A model generated the notes under the pieces. It did not search any database, had not been told where the DNA came from, and was given only the letters and a program-made list of their open reading frames with translations. Positions 43,521-53,060 of a stretch of 64,000 nt of DNA are shown here, in pieces. The DNA lies in NCBI RefSeq assembly GCF_009765375.1, contig NZ_VTOK01000004.1, forward strand, positions 176,833-240,832, in the 5' to 3' direction. Position 1 is the stretch's first letter, and each line of letters opens with the position of its first letter. The position numbers and the translations under genes were made by a program. The stretch is from Alteribacillus sp. YIM 98480. Lineage in GTDB: Bacteria; Bacillota; Bacilli; Bacillales; Marinococcaceae.

Positions 43521-43573
43521 TAAGATTTCACGTTATTTTATGAAAAGTGTAAAAATATAATTTCTATAATAAA

Positions 43574-43598
43574 AGCATCTGCCAAAAAAGCAGATGCT
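43574..43598. terminator. Bidirectional terminator
   Basis: AGCATCTGC / GCAGATGCT stem with a 7-base loop between the convergent XRE-cupin and formaldehyde dehydrogenase genes. Confidence 0.75.
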
Positions 43599-43604
43599 GG
43601 ATAA

Positions 43605-44822
43605 CTATTTATTGAACATGTTATGGGGGTCAATAACAAATTTCTTAGCGACACCGCTGTCAAATTCGCTGTAACCTTGCGGAGCTTCATCTAAAGAAAT
43701 AAGAGTAGCGTTTACAGCTTTTGCAATGTCTGCTTTTCCGTGAAGAATCGAGTTCATGAGCGAGCGGTGATATTTCATAACCGGGGTTTGACCGGTTACA
43801 AACGTATGGGCTTTTGCCCAGCCTAAACCAAAACGTATGCTGAGAGAGCCTTGTTTTGCAGCTTGATCTACTGCTCCTGGATCCTCGGTAACATAAAGGC
43901 CTGGGATACCTAGTTTCCCGCTTACTTTAGTGACATCCATGATAGAATTTAAAACTGTGGCAGGAGCTTCTTTGGCATCTTGCCCGTGGCCATGCGCTTC
44001 AAAACCTACACAATCAATGGCACAGTCAACTTCAGGTATTCCTAAAATCTGTTCAATTTGTTCACCTAAATTATCATGGTCTCTAAGATTCACGGTTTCG
44101 CAGCCAAAGCTTTTTGCTTGCTGAAGTCGTTCTGGTATTAAATCCCCAACAATAACAACGGCAGCTCCAAGCAGCTGTGCAGAGTGAGCTGCGGCCAATC
44201 CTACTGGGCCGGCACCGGCAACATATACAGTGGACCCAGGTTTTACCCCTGCGCTGTATGCACCGTGAAATCCTGTAGGGAAAATATCAGAGAGCATGGT
44301 AAGGTCAAGGATTTTATCCATTGCTTGATCTTTATCTGGAAATTTCAATAACTGAAAATCAGCATAGGGAACCATGACATACTCCGACTGACCTCCAACC
44401 CATCCTCCCATATCAACATATCCATAAGCTGATCCAGGACGGTCGGGATTTACATTGAGACACACATGGGTATTTTGTTCCTTACATGCCTGGCAGCGTC
44501 CGCAGGCAATGTTAAAAGGAACAGATACTAAGTCTCCTTTTTTGATGAATTCTACATCTCGACCTGTTTCAATTATTTCACCAGTTATTTCATGACCGAG
44601 AATAAGACCTTCGGGTGCTGTGGTTCTGCCTCGCACCATATGTTGATCACTTCCACAGATGTTTGTTGTAATGACTTTTAAAATAACGCCGTGTTCACAC
44701 TTTCTGCCTACATTAAGTGGGTTAACCCCTGGGCCGTCTCGTAAAATCAGTTCTGGGAAATCGGTATCTTTCACTTCTACTGCACCAGATCCTGCATAAG
44801 CAACAGCACGGTTTCCTGACAT
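43605..44822 (-). CDS. fdhA: Glutathione-independent formaldehyde dehydrogenase
   Basis: 405 residues, ATG 44822 behind AGGAGGG. Zinc MDR enzyme of the FdhA type: catalytic zinc region NICGSDQHMVRGRTTAP with GHEITGE, structural zinc cysteines in CGRCQACKEQNTHVC, NAD-binding VYVAGAGPVGLAAAHS, and the long loop around CVGFEAHGHGQDAKEAP that marks this subgroup. It oxidises formaldehyde to formate with NAD without glutathione. It is divergent from an HxlR regulator, and in Bacillus HxlR-type proteins respond to formaldehyde, which supports a detoxification unit. Confidence 0.93.
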   Translation of the reverse strand: MSGNRAVAYAGSGAVEVKDTDFPELILRDGPGVNPLNVGRKCEHGVILKVITTNICGSDQHMVRGRTTAPEGLILGHEITGEIIETGRDVEFIKKGDLVSVPFNIACGRCQACKEQNTHVCLNVNPDRPGSAYGYVDMGGWVGGQSEYVMVPYADFQLLKFPDKDQAMDKILDLTMLSDIFPTGFHGAYSAGVKPGSTVYVAGAGPVGLAAAHSAQLLGAAVVIVGDLIPERLQQAKSFGCETVNLRDHDNLGEQIEQILGIPEVDCAIDCVGFEAHGHGQDAKEAPATVLNSIMDVTKVSGKLGIPGLYVTEDPGAVDQAAKQGSLSIRFGLGWAKAHTFVTGQTPVMKYHRSLMNSILHGKADIAKAVNATLISLDEAPQGYSEFDSGVAKKFVIDPHNMFNK

Positions 44823-45017
44823 ATTTTTACCCTCCTGTATCCTTATTAGGAATGTTCATGGGGACTGTACAATTGATGTTTCAGTTGACATTGCTTAAAC
44901 TAGCAATAAGCAGTTAAAAAAAGGAATTGTAACGTAAACCATAGTTTCGATGTGATTCCTTAAGTAAATTCTATAAGTTCAAGTAAGTTGTCGGAAAGTA
45001 CGCACTTTTAAGTAAGG

Positions 45018-45037
45018 TAGTAACCTATAGGATACTA
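45018..45037. promoter_or_regulatory. Candidate HxlR operator
   Basis: TAGTAACCTATAGGATACTA, a 20-bp inverted repeat with one mismatched pair, 21 bp before the hxlR start. A smaller AAAGT-ACGC-ACTTT inverted repeat lies just upstream (about 44994-45008). Confidence 0.6.
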
Positions 45038-45058
45038 TGGAAGGGAAGTGGGTTCTGA

Positions 45059-45436
45059 GTGGAAGATTTACGGAAAGAAGTGTTAAAGAAGGTTAGAAGC
45101 GGCAGGTTTAATTGTGAAAAAGAATTTACTCTTTCATTAATAAGCGGAAAGTGGAAAATCACTATGCTCTATCATCTCGGAAAGGATGGTACAATGCGCT
45201 TCAATGAAATACGACGAATTTTTCCAAAGATCACCCACAAAGTATTATCAACACAATTACGAGAATTAGAAGAAGATGGCCTTTTGCATCGGGAAATCTA
45301 CCCAGAAGTTCCGCCAAGAGTGGAGTATACCCTAACTGAACGAGGAAAAAGCTTGATGCCGATTATTGATAGTATGTACAAGTGGGGTCAGGAGCATATG
45401 AAATATTATACAGAAGAAATTATGGTAGAGCATTGA
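45059..45436 (+). CDS. HxlR/MarR-type regulator
   Basis: 125 residues from GTG 45059. HxlR family: conserved Cys in [20 protein letters not shown], the winged helix [20 protein letters not shown] with [15 protein letters not shown] and the wing [20 protein letters not shown]. The N-terminal cysteine can sense aldehydes or electrophiles in this family. Divergent from fdhA with a 236-bp shared region carrying a 20-bp palindrome; likely the formaldehyde-responsive regulator of fdhA. Confidence 0.92.
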   Translation: MEDLRKEVLKKVRSGRFNCEKEFTLSLISGKWKITMLYHLGKDGTMRFNEIRRIFPKITHKVLSTQLRELEEDGLLHREIYPEVPPRVEYTLTERGKSLMPIIDSMYKWGQEHMKYYTEEIMVEH

Positions 45437-46174
45437 ACTACCCACCATTTAATTTCTGGAGAAACGTGAAGTGGGGGAATTCTGCGAACACCAGTGCAGC
45501 CACCAGTTATATTAGCAGGCTTTAGCCGTACTATAACCTCATATCCCCAGTTTTCAAAGAGCAACTTGTACAGGAATGTAATATCACGCAAACATATGTT
45601 TCGCTATGCAAATAGGCGGTTCACCCCCCTTATTTTTAGATTGCACCCTGCACAAAATGGAAGAGGGAGCCTTCTCCTTAAAATGGATTGGTTAGCGAAT
45701 AGAATTTTCTAAATTATCAAAACTTAAGAGGACGATAAGGCGGCAGTAGCTGTTGCTGTGAAAGGATACTAGACTGTGCAGCTTGTTAGAAGCAAAAGTA
45801 TGTATATGGAACGACCAACTCCTGTTGATTCTAATGCAACGTTCAACAATAACTAAACATGTTGGTGAATAAAACATGTTAAAGAACTAAACACAGTGTG
45901 AATCCATCAACCACAAATTCTATCATAGAAATCTCGATCGAACGTCAAGAGAGAATTTTAGTGTCCGAAAAGTCCTTAACCCCACAGAAGACAACAAGTT
46001 TAACTGTCAGCAAGGAGAAACCTCAGTACAAACAAAGATAACTACTGGAAAGGTCATCACAATCACTGTGGTGACCTTTTAAAAAATTCAATTGTCTACA
46101 GGAATGGGAAAAGAAAGATAAAGGGTTCCGGCATTTGAACATATATGAAAATACCTCCATATTTCATTTACGCG
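45437..46174. other. 738-bp region without a recognisable gene
   Basis: Several short open frames occur on both strands but none has a convincing ribosome site or a familiar product. The composition is not repeat-like. One good stem-loop, AAGGTCATCAC / GTGGTGACCTT followed by TTAAAAAATT, lies at 46050-46082 and may be the terminator of a lost or unrecognised transcript. Confidence 0.5.
46050..46082 (+). terminator. Stem-loop terminator
   Basis: AAGGTCATCAC (46050-46060) pairs with GTGGTGACCTT (46068-46078), 7-base loop, then TT. No clear gene precedes it. Confidence 0.6.
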
Positions 46175-46612
46175 TTAGCAGCGCCACACATAATAACGAT
46201 AGACTAAATGAAGGGCTGCTAAATATGCAAGAAAGGTTTTCATTAGATTCCACCCATTTCGATACGCGGCCCACCCGCATAACTTAGACGTAAATTCAAA
46301 CACGGTTAACAGGCACGTAAACACTAATATCCAAGAAGATGGCCGTTCTCTGCTGTTTTTTATAATGTAACAGATTAATGCGCTCAGTATAGGGTATAAC
46401 CCATAATTCAACGGCATCGTCGTTAAGTATTGTCTTTTCTTAAGAACGGGCTTTAATATCCAATAATTATGGTATTGGCCCCATAAGTCAATCACGTTTG
46501 CTACTGCCATCCCAAAAGGAAACATGCGCAAGAAAATGGTTTTGTCCCTTTTGAATAACCATATTCCAAACATCCAAGGGAATAGTAAGAATAATAAGAT
46601 ATTAACGACCAT
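46175..46612 (-). CDS. CBO0543-family membrane protein
   Basis: 145 residues, ATG 46612 behind GAGGTGATC. Four to five hydrophobic spans with short aromatic-rich loops (DLWGQYHNYWILKP, PLNYGLYPILSALI, TSKLCGWAAYRNGWN), the pattern of the CBO0543 family of small membrane proteins found widely in spore formers. Function unknown. It stands alone. Confidence 0.78.
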   Translation of the reverse strand: MVVNILLFLLFPWMFGIWLFKRDKTIFLRMFPFGMAVANVIDLWGQYHNYWILKPVLKKRQYLTTMPLNYGLYPILSALICYIIKNSRERPSSWILVFTCLLTVFEFTSKLCGWAAYRNGWNLMKTFLAYLAALHLVYRYYVWRC

Positions 46613-46946
46613 GTCAGATCACCTCACATACATTGTTGGATCCCCAGTAAACATATATACTTTGGAAAATAACTGGGAATTAAATGGGTAAAAGGTTCAG
46701 GGGGAAGTAACTGTTTCTTAAAATGAATTCAGTTTAATCCAACAATCTACGATCTTTTCAGATAATCATCAGTTCAACTTGCTGAACACTTTAGCTGAAA
46801 ATCGGTGGATCAGTCACCAAACGTGGGTGGTGATCAGGCTGGGGTGTGAAAATTTGTTAAACCAGTTACCAAGAAAAGCCGGCAAGACCGCGGCGGCAAA
46901 AGCAACCAACAAGTGAAGAATTCGTTTGCATCGAGCTCTTTCGTCA
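46613..46946. other. Intergenic region with an imperfect stem
   Basis: No gene recognised. GATCAGTCACC / GGTGGTGATC (about 46808-46833) forms an imperfect stem that could act as a terminator for the leftward HTH gene. Confidence 0.35.
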
Positions 46947-47669
46947 TTACTCCCAATCCAGCCAGGTTGTGCGTTCTTGAAAGTTGCTGTAATCCGGTTC
47001 GTTCAGCCAATCATAAGCAGGTTTTTCAAAGGGGAGCAATTGTTTTTGGAGCTCCCGTTGTTTTTTGGCATAACGAATTTTCTTATGTTCGTCCATTAAT
47101 GTTTCTACGACTTTTTCCATGTAGGAAGAGCCGTATTGTATGTTTTTGTCTTTCCATTTGGATTTAATTAACCAGGCAAATTTTTCAACACTTGTATATA
47201 TATTTTCTTGTTTTAAAGATTCTAAAGAAAAAGATTCTGTTTGCGAAAAAGATGCTTCAGACCTTGACGCAAAAGCGGTTTCAGGGGATGGACGGTCGGC
47301 AATGGACGGTCTGCAGCTGCGGGGTGAAAAAGGCAGAATCGCAATGAGATTACTGCTGTTGCCGCCTTTTGTCTCTCTCATTACCGGAATGCGCTGAATG
47401 ATCTTTTTCTCTTCTAACGATTTCAGGGCGTAACCAACAGTACGAACACTTTTGCAGACCGCTGCAGCGATGTTTTTAACTTTTATCCAGCTTGTCCCAG
47501 GATAAGTTAATGAGCGCTTTGCAAGAAACATAAGAACGTCGTTTTCAGTAGACCCCCGCCGTAATGTTTCACTGTGATGGGAAACGTGATAGTTCATTTC
47601 TTCTACTGTAGAGAAAAACGAGTGCGTTTTTGCTTCTTTCAAATGATTGGTGGATAGAATTGTTTCCAT
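46947..47669 (-). CDS. Winged-helix protein of unknown role
   Basis: 240 residues, ATG 47669 behind GGAGGG. Residues 40-115 look like a winged helix-turn-helix (TSWIKVKNIAAAVCKSVRTV, then GYALKSLEEKKIIQRIPVMR), followed by a serine-rich linker and a C-terminal helical segment (IQYGSSYMEKVVETLMDEHK). Similar proteins in Bacillus are annotated only as helix-turn-helix domain proteins; some resemble plasmid replication initiators. It is likely a DNA-binding protein; targets unknown. Confidence 0.7.
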   Translation of the reverse strand: METILSTNHLKEAKTHSFFSTVEEMNYHVSHHSETLRRGSTENDVLMFLAKRSLTYPGTSWIKVKNIAAAVCKSVRTVGYALKSLEEKKIIQRIPVMRETKGGNSSNLIAILPFSPRSCRPSIADRPSPETAFASRSEASFSQTESFSLESLKQENIYTSVEKFAWLIKSKWKDKNIQYGSSYMEKVVETLMDEHKKIRYAKKQRELQKQLLPFEKPAYDWLNEPDYSNFQERTTWLDWE

Positions 47670-47849
47670 GCTTTCTTCCCTCCAAAAAAAGAATTCATTG
47701 TATATATGGAAAGAAGAAAAGAAAAAGGGGGAAATGGTTTAAAATTAATTTCCTCCCTTAATCAAATGTTTGATTAACAGCTCAAAACACCTGTTTATAA
47801 ATCTATTATCATGGTAAAATAGACTCAATACATATACAGGTGATGAGAA

Positions 47850-49004
47850 ATGATTTGTAAAACATGTAAATCAAAAAACGTCGAAAACAGCAAATTTTGT
47901 TCGAATTGTGGAGCGGAGCTGACTGAGAGAAAAACAAGGTATTCAGTGTCTTCCGTTTCAAACAGCTGGAAAGCCTTTTGTTTTGTGCTCCCGCTCCTGT
48001 TTTTTCTTGGCGGGGGAACTTTTTTGTTCTTTGCTTATGAAAAAGAACAATCTATTAATCAGGATGTTTTGCAGTTACAAGAAAAAATGATAACAGCGAT
48101 GAGAGATGGGGAAATCGAAGAAGCTTTGACGCTAAATGAACAGGCGATGGCCTATCGTCCGAAAGAGAACGCCCTGCAAGAAGATCAGAAACAATTGGAA
48201 GAAGCTGCAGACTGGTTTAATGAACAAGAAGCGGTATTAAACCAAATTGGTGATCTAGAATTTGATAAAGCGGCACAGGATGCAGCGTCGCTAAGTGAGC
48301 AGGCGGCAGCATTTAATGAACCACTCGCCGGTGTGCTTGATATGTCACTGCAGGAGACGGAAACGATATTATATCTAGCCCGGACAAGAGAAGAAATTAA
48401 AGCACTCGAATCAGTCGAGGAGCTTGGCAGCAGGTTGTCATCTCTTGAAGACTATGACGGAGAAGAAGCAGAGGCGCTAGTAAACGATATTCACTCGCGC
48501 ATGGAAGGGATTTCATACGATCAAGCTTCACGGCTTCTGTCGGAAGGAAACATAAACGGGGCCCAGCAAACCTTAAACCAGGGACTGGACTATCTTCCGG
48601 AAAGTGAGCGGCTGCTATCATTACAAGATAAGGTTGAACAAGAGAAGCTCGCTGCCGAACAAGCAAAGCAAGCCCAAAAAGAGCAGCAGTTAATGCAAGC
48701 GGCCGCAGAAGATCATGAAAATGAAACCGAAGCAGCTGAAATACTGAATCTTGATGCGTCGATTGATGATTTTGGTGATTTAAATATTGAAGGGGAAGTA
48801 GAGAACAATGGAACGGCACCAATTTCTGATATACAGGTCACCTTATCGGTGTATGAAGAAGATGAGTACTTAGGGGAGACTTATATGGATGTGCTTCCTT
48901 ACCAATTGCAGCCCGGAGAAACCGGAAGTTTTTTCGACTTTTACATTGGGCCGTATGAAGAAGTGGATGTAGAAATTGAAAATATTAACTGGTATGTGAA
49001 TTGA
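47850..49004 (+). CDS. Zinc-ribbon membrane-anchored protein with FxLYD-like domain
   Basis: 384 residues, ATG 47850 behind AGGTGATG. An N-terminal zinc ribbon CKTCKSKNVENSKFCSNCG (residues 3-21), a single membrane helix (about 42-64), a long outside region rich in helices and Glu/Gln (90-300) that may form tetratricopeptide-like or coiled-coil repeats, and a C-terminal beta domain with INNGTAPISDIQVTLSVY-like sequence (VENNGTAPISDIQVTLSVYE) typical of FxLYD domains. The ribbon would be cytosolic. It is followed after 9 bp by a membrane-anchored serine protease, so the two may act together in envelope stress sensing. Confidence 0.78.
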   Translation: MICKTCKSKNVENSKFCSNCGAELTERKTRYSVSSVSNSWKAFCFVLPLLFFLGGGTFLFFAYEKEQSINQDVLQLQEKMITAMRDGEIEEALTLNEQAMAYRPKENALQEDQKQLEEAADWFNEQEAVLNQIGDLEFDKAAQDAASLSEQAAAFNEPLAGVLDMSLQETETILYLARTREEIKALESVEELGSRLSSLEDYDGEEAEALVNDIHSRMEGISYDQASRLLSEGNINGAQQTLNQGLDYLPESERLLSLQDKVEQEKLAAEQAKQAQKEQQLMQAAAEDHENETEAAEILNLDASIDDFGDLNIEGEVENNGTAPISDIQVTLSVYEEDEYLGETYMDVLPYQLQPGETGSFFDFYIGPYEEVDVEIENINWYVN

Positions 49005-49013
49005 GGTGAAACC

Positions 49014-50126
49014 ATGTCGCGCTCCGCTTATTTTGCCGTATCTTTATTCATGTGCTTACTTATCGCGCTTGGAACATACGGCGGCTATGTATATATGAAA
49101 AAAAGCGTTTCAGATAGTCTTTCAGCAGAACCGGTACTCTCTGAAAGCGTATCAGCGGCTGATACCGACGAGGAAAAAGAAGAGGCAGATACGAAAAAAG
49201 TGATCCACGATTCGCAGAAAAGCGTCGTCATGATAGAAACGGACTATGGTCTTGGAAGCGGCTTTTTATATAACGAAAAAGGTGATATTGTAACGAACGC
49301 TCATGTCGTAGAAGGAGCAGAGACTGTCAGTGTACAGTTTTCAAATGCCGAAATACTCCCGGGAACGGTGATAGGAAGAAGTGATACGGTGGATGTGGCA
49401 CTTGTCCGTGTGGATGCTCTCAAAGATGCAGAACCACTGCCCCTTGTAGAAGACGAATATCTTGAAGTGGGCGATGAAGTGATGGCGTTAGGAAGTCCGA
49501 GGGGGCTGGATAACACAGTGACCACTGGCATCATTAGCGGGGTGGACCGTGACTTTGAACTTCCTCCATATACTTATGAAAATGCCTATCAAATATCTGC
49601 TCCCATTGCTCCCGGCAGCAGTGGCGGTCCCCTTGTTATGCAGAAGTCCGGGCAGGTAGCAGGCATTAATTCTGCTGGCATGACAGAAGGAGATATTGGT
49701 TTTTCGATTCCGATAAATGATGTTCTTCCTATGGTGGAGAAATGGTCAGAAAACCCGGCAGAAACCAGAGAAGCAGCTTCTGCCCCAGTGGCAAATGCCG
49801 CAGTGGACGAGGAAGCGGCTGCCTACGTTGTTGGGTATTATTTTGACAGTCTGAATGTTGGCGATTATTGGACTGCGTATGATCTTCTCAGTTCAGATTG
49901 GAAACAGGGAGAAACATATGACGAATTTTCCGTTCGTAACGCTGATTTAGGCTACGTGGAAATACGGGAGGCTGACACCACAATCGTAGGAGACCAAGCC
50001 AAGGTCATGTTCGTTCTAATCGAAGATGAGGGTGAGAGTGAAGGTTGGTATCAGGCGACATATACAGTTGAAGCTGAAAACGATCAGCTTGTTATTGTCG
50101 ATCGGGAATGGGAGAGTATTGAATAA
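49014..50126 (+). CDS. Membrane-anchored trypsin-like serine protease (HtrA-like, no PDZ)
   Basis: 370 residues, ATG 49014 behind GAGGTG. One N-terminal membrane anchor (about 7-27), an acidic linker, then a trypsin-fold domain with the full triad: His in VTNAHVVEGAE, Asp in DTVDVALVRVD and Ser in PGSSGGPLVMQ. The usual PDZ domain is missing; instead the C-terminus (about 255-370) looks like an NTF2-like or DUF4878-type fold (YVVGYYFDSLNVGDYWTAYD). Extracytoplasmic location is expected. Paired with the zinc-ribbon protein upstream. Confidence 0.85.
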   Translation: MSRSAYFAVSLFMCLLIALGTYGGYVYMKKSVSDSLSAEPVLSESVSAADTDEEKEEADTKKVIHDSQKSVVMIETDYGLGSGFLYNEKGDIVTNAHVVEGAETVSVQFSNAEILPGTVIGRSDTVDVALVRVDALKDAEPLPLVEDEYLEVGDEVMALGSPRGLDNTVTTGIISGVDRDFELPPYTYENAYQISAPIAPGSSGGPLVMQKSGQVAGINSAGMTEGDIGFSIPINDVLPMVEKWSENPAETREAASAPVANAAVDEEAAAYVVGYYFDSLNVGDYWTAYDLLSSDWKQGETYDEFSVRNADLGYVEIREADTTIVGDQAKVMFVLIEDEGESEGWYQATYTVEAENDQLVIVDREWESIE

Positions 50127-50135
50127 GTTTTGAAT

Positions 50136-50166
50136 GAGCTGCTCCAAAAAGAGGCAGCTCTTTTTT
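50136..50166 (+). terminator. Terminator after protease gene
   Basis: GAGCTGC / GCAGCTC stem with CTCCAAAAAGAG loop region, then TTTTTTA. Confidence 0.85.
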
Positions 50167-50299
50167 ACACTGATAGAAAAGTATAGAATTTTAGCATGGA
50201 TGAAGCATCGAGGTTGTCAAAATGTTGAGGATATCGTTATAAGTGCAGCTAGGCATAACCTGCACCTAAAGATTTGACACTAGCCAAGTTTTCCTTTGA
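50164..50299. repeat. Dispersed intergenic repeat, second copy
   Basis: TTTACACTGATA, GCATGGATGAAGCATCGA, TATAAGTGCAGCTAGGC and ACTAGCCAAGTTTTCC in the same order as at 28801-28921, again directly behind a terminator T-run. The rest of the gap to 50660 shows no recognisable gene. Confidence 0.65.
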
Positions 50300-50666
50300 T
50301 TAAGGGACAAAAGACTAACAGGAAGGCACGTAAACAGAAGTTTTATAAGATTTTTCGTCATGAGAAAAAAATGTCGAATTAAGAAACTTACTGTTGAGAA
50401 AATTCGAATATTTTTGTATAATTAATATATGACCTTTTTCCTATGTCATCCGGTCAACTCCAAATTGCACTATAGGCGATAAGGGCAATACCATGAATAG
50501 ATGGTGACGTAACCATTAGGGGCCCAGTTATCGAAGTGAACTCCTTTATTTAAAGATGTGGTTTGGATTTGCAGAAAAATCAAAAATATAGACATCAGGG
50601 ATATTCCACCGGACAAGCATGAACGCAAAAGGAGAGAATCCCGTGGATGTGACAGTGGAGGAAAAA

Positions 50667-50780
50667 ATGAGAAATAATAATAAATCGAATGAAATAAAGC
50701 GACCATCAAAAGAAACGGCTCAAGATCAAATAAAATGGCAAAAACTCGTCATTAGAGAAGAATATGTAACCTCTAAATAA
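50667..50780 (+). CDS. Possible 37-residue small protein
   Basis: ATG 50667 with GTGGAGG 5 bp upstream, ending TAA 50778-50780; hydrophilic and basic (MRNNNKSNEIKRPSKETAQD ...). It is followed 53 bp on by a good terminator, which supports a transcribed small gene. No family recognised. Confidence 0.35.
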   Translation: MRNNNKSNEIKRPSKETAQDQIKWQKLVIREEYVTSK

Positions 50781-50832
50781 TGATATGGTGTGCAATAAAA
50801 TATGGATTGATCTTTATAGGAGAAGGTAAAAG

Positions 50833-50868
50833 CAGTTCATCCTGAAATAACTGGATGGACTGTTTTTT
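50833..50868 (+). terminator. Terminator
   Basis: CAGTTCATCC / GGATGGACTG stem with a 10-base loop and TTTTTT. Confidence 0.8.
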
Positions 50869-51060
50869 GTGTTTGTTGGATCGTAGGAAGACTTTTTATA
50901 GTGACTTAGACCTTCCCCCCTGGGTATGGCTGTTATTAAAGTAGATGGGTAGTTTTGTATACTGTAAAGCCAAACGCCGTCATTTAACTATAGGACTTAC
51001 TAAAGCGGCATCCGAGTTTTTCTAATAATCCTGGTGCTTCACAGGAGAATGAAGGAGCAT

Positions 51061-52971
51061 ATGGAATACATTAATAAATACGGAAAATTTAAAGGTTATT
51101 CGCAGATAGGAGGTATTTATTTGCGTAACATTATCGAATCTTCATGGGAGCGCTGCGAGGCTTCAGGTTTAAGCAGGACAAATGAAGAATTGGAAAAGCA
51201 GGTAAGTAATCCACAGTTTACGGAGTTAAAAGAAACGAATGCAGAGTTTTTAAACGTAGCTTCGCCGATTATTAGCGATTTGCATGAGATAGTTTACGGA
51301 ACCGGCTTTTTAACATTGTTAACTACAGAAGATGGTGTGGTTTTAAAGGTACTAAGTGATCCTTCAACGCAAAATTTCACAGAAAACTACCAATTAAAGC
51401 CTGGACGGGTGTGGAGAGAAGAATGGATAGGAAAAAGTGCGATCGGTTTAGTTGTTCATCATGGAAAACCTTGTCAAGTTGTGGGAGAAGAACATTACTG
51501 GGTGCGTCTGCATGGAATGACATGTTCAGCTGCTCCAATTAAAAACGAGAAGGGAAAAATGCTTGGGATCGTCAACGTTTCGGGACCTGTAGAAAGAGTA
51601 CATGTTCATACGTTAGGAATGGTTGTTTCCGCAGCTAAAGCAATTGAACGGCAATACCAATTAAATCAAAGTACCTTTGAGACAAAACAAATGAATCAAA
51701 CATTAAATACATTATTAAATGTAGTCGAAGATGGAGTTATTCTGGTAGATCAATCACAAAAAGTGGTTCAAGCCAATGAATTTGCCAGATTGGTTTTAAA
51801 AAAGGAACATTCTTTAAAAGGAAAACCTATTAAATCATTATTTTCACATCCGAAATTGCACGAAGCAATCAGTACGTTAAAACCACTGCAAAACGAAATA
51901 ATGACGATTAATCCAATAAATCGATCTGCTCTTGTGCAAGTAAAACCTGTAGTAACAAATGAAAACAGGGTAACAATTGTTATCACCTTTCGTGAAGTGC
52001 AACAAATACGTAAAATGGCACGACGAATTACAGGTAACGAAGCTTATAAATCCATGAGCGAACTCAAAGGAAAAAGTAAATCGATGGAGCGATTAAGGGA
52101 AAAGGTTGGTCGTATCGCGAAATCAGAAGCTACTGTCTTAATACTAGGGGAGACCGGCAGCGGAAAAGAAATTGTTGCTCACAGTATTCACAACATGAGT
52201 GATCGCAGAGATGGCCCGTTTGTCGTTGTAAATTGTGCTGCTCTTCCTAGAAATTTATTAGAGAGTGAATTATTCGGATATGAAGGAGGAACTTTTACTG
52301 GCGGTTGGAAAGAAGGAAAACCAGGAAAGTTTGAATTAGCAAATGGGGGAACTATCTTTCTTGACGAAATAGGGGAAATGACATTAGATATGCAAGTGAT
52401 TTTACTTAGAGTTTTGCAAGAACAAATGGTAACAAGACTCGGAGGAAGTATAGCAAAACCAGTAGATATACGCATCATTTCAGCCACGAACAAAAATTTG
52501 AAAGCAGCTATACAAATAGGAGAATTTAGAGAAGATCTGTATTATCGTCTTAATTTACTTCGAGTAACTATTCCGCCTTTGCGTGAACGAATAGAAGACA
52601 TTCCAGAATTAGTGCAGTGGTTTACTGCTAAACATCAAAAAGAAACAGAAACAAAGACTTTTCACCCAAAAGCGGTCCAATTTCTTAAAGATCAAACATG
52701 GCCTGGAAATGTAAGAGAACTAGAAAACGTTATTCAACGAAGTCTTATAATGAGTGAATCACAAGAAATACAAAAACACGAACTACAAGAAATATTGGGA
52801 GAAGATGCCGACCAAGATCACAAATATTCTATGAACTGGATGAGCGATATACAGGAACAAAAATTTTTAGACACTTATGAAAAAACACATGGGAATGTAA
52901 CGGAGACAGCAAGACAATTAGGAATAAGCAGAGCCACAGCGTACCGTTGGAAGAAAAAATATGGGAAATGA
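51061..52971 (+). CDS. AcoR-like sigma-54 activator (GAF, PAS, AAA+, Fis HTH) with variant GAFTGA loop
   Basis: 636 residues from ATG 51061; TTG 51121 with AGGAGG 8 bp upstream is a strong alternative start. N-terminal S-W-E-R-C motif, a GAF domain (about 60-200), a PAS domain (215-310), AAA+ (335-565) with Walker A GETGSGKE (363-370) and Walker [10 protein letters not shown], and a C-terminal helix-turn-helix [20 protein letters not shown]. The sigma-54 contact loop reads GTFTGG rather than GAFTGA (410-415). It precedes a -24/-12 promoter at 53061, so it very likely activates the DJ-1-amidohydrolase-MIP18-dehydrogenase operon in response to a ligand bound by GAF or PAS. Confidence 0.92.
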   Translation: MEYINKYGKFKGYSQIGGIYLRNIIESSWERCEASGLSRTNEELEKQVSNPQFTELKETNAEFLNVASPIISDLHEIVYGTGFLTLLTTEDGVVLKVLSDPSTQNFTENYQLKPGRVWREEWIGKSAIGLVVHHGKPCQVVGEEHYWVRLHGMTCSAAPIKNEKGKMLGIVNVSGPVERVHVHTLGMVVSAAKAIERQYQLNQSTFETKQMNQTLNTLLNVVEDGVILVDQSQKVVQANEFARLVLKKEHSLKGKPIKSLFSHPKLHEAISTLKPLQNEIMTINPINRSALVQVKPVVTNENRVTIVITFREVQQIRKMARRITGNEAYKSMSELKGKSKSMERLREKVGRIAKSEATVLILGETGSGKEIVAHSIHNMSDRRDGPFVVVNCAALPRNLLESELFGYEGGTFTGGWKEGKPGKFELANGGTIFLDEIGEMTLDMQVILLRVLQEQMVTRLGGSIAKPVDIRIISATNKNLKAAIQIGEFREDLYYRLNLLRVTIPPLRERIEDIPELVQWFTAKHQKETETKTFHPKAVQFLKDQTWPGNVRELENVIQRSLIMSESQEIQKHELQEILGEDADQDHKYSMNWMSDIQEQKFLDTYEKTHGNVTETARQLGISRATAYRWKKKYGK

Positions 52972-52974
52972 TTG

Positions 52975-53001
52975 TCTCAAATTGAGAATGTGAATCTCAA
53001 A
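52975..53001 (+). promoter_or_regulatory. Candidate activator sites of the second sigma-54 unit
   Basis: Perfect palindrome TCTCAAATTGAGA (52975-52987) and a half copy TCTCAAA at 52995-53001, again 20 bp apart. It lies about 60-90 bp upstream of the sigma-54 promoter. Confidence 0.6.
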
Positions 53002-53060
53002 ATAATACATTTGCAAAAGTGTTTAAAACATAAATTTAAGGTTTTAGCGGGCTTTTTCAA

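Noticed and set aside
45494-45877. Short frames in the 738-bp gap
   Set aside because: No start signals, no recognisable motifs and overlapping on both strands; typical of non-coding sequence.
14895-50299. CRISPR array or clustered tandem repeats
   Set aside because: The repeated elements are dispersed single copies of different types without regular spacers or cas genes.
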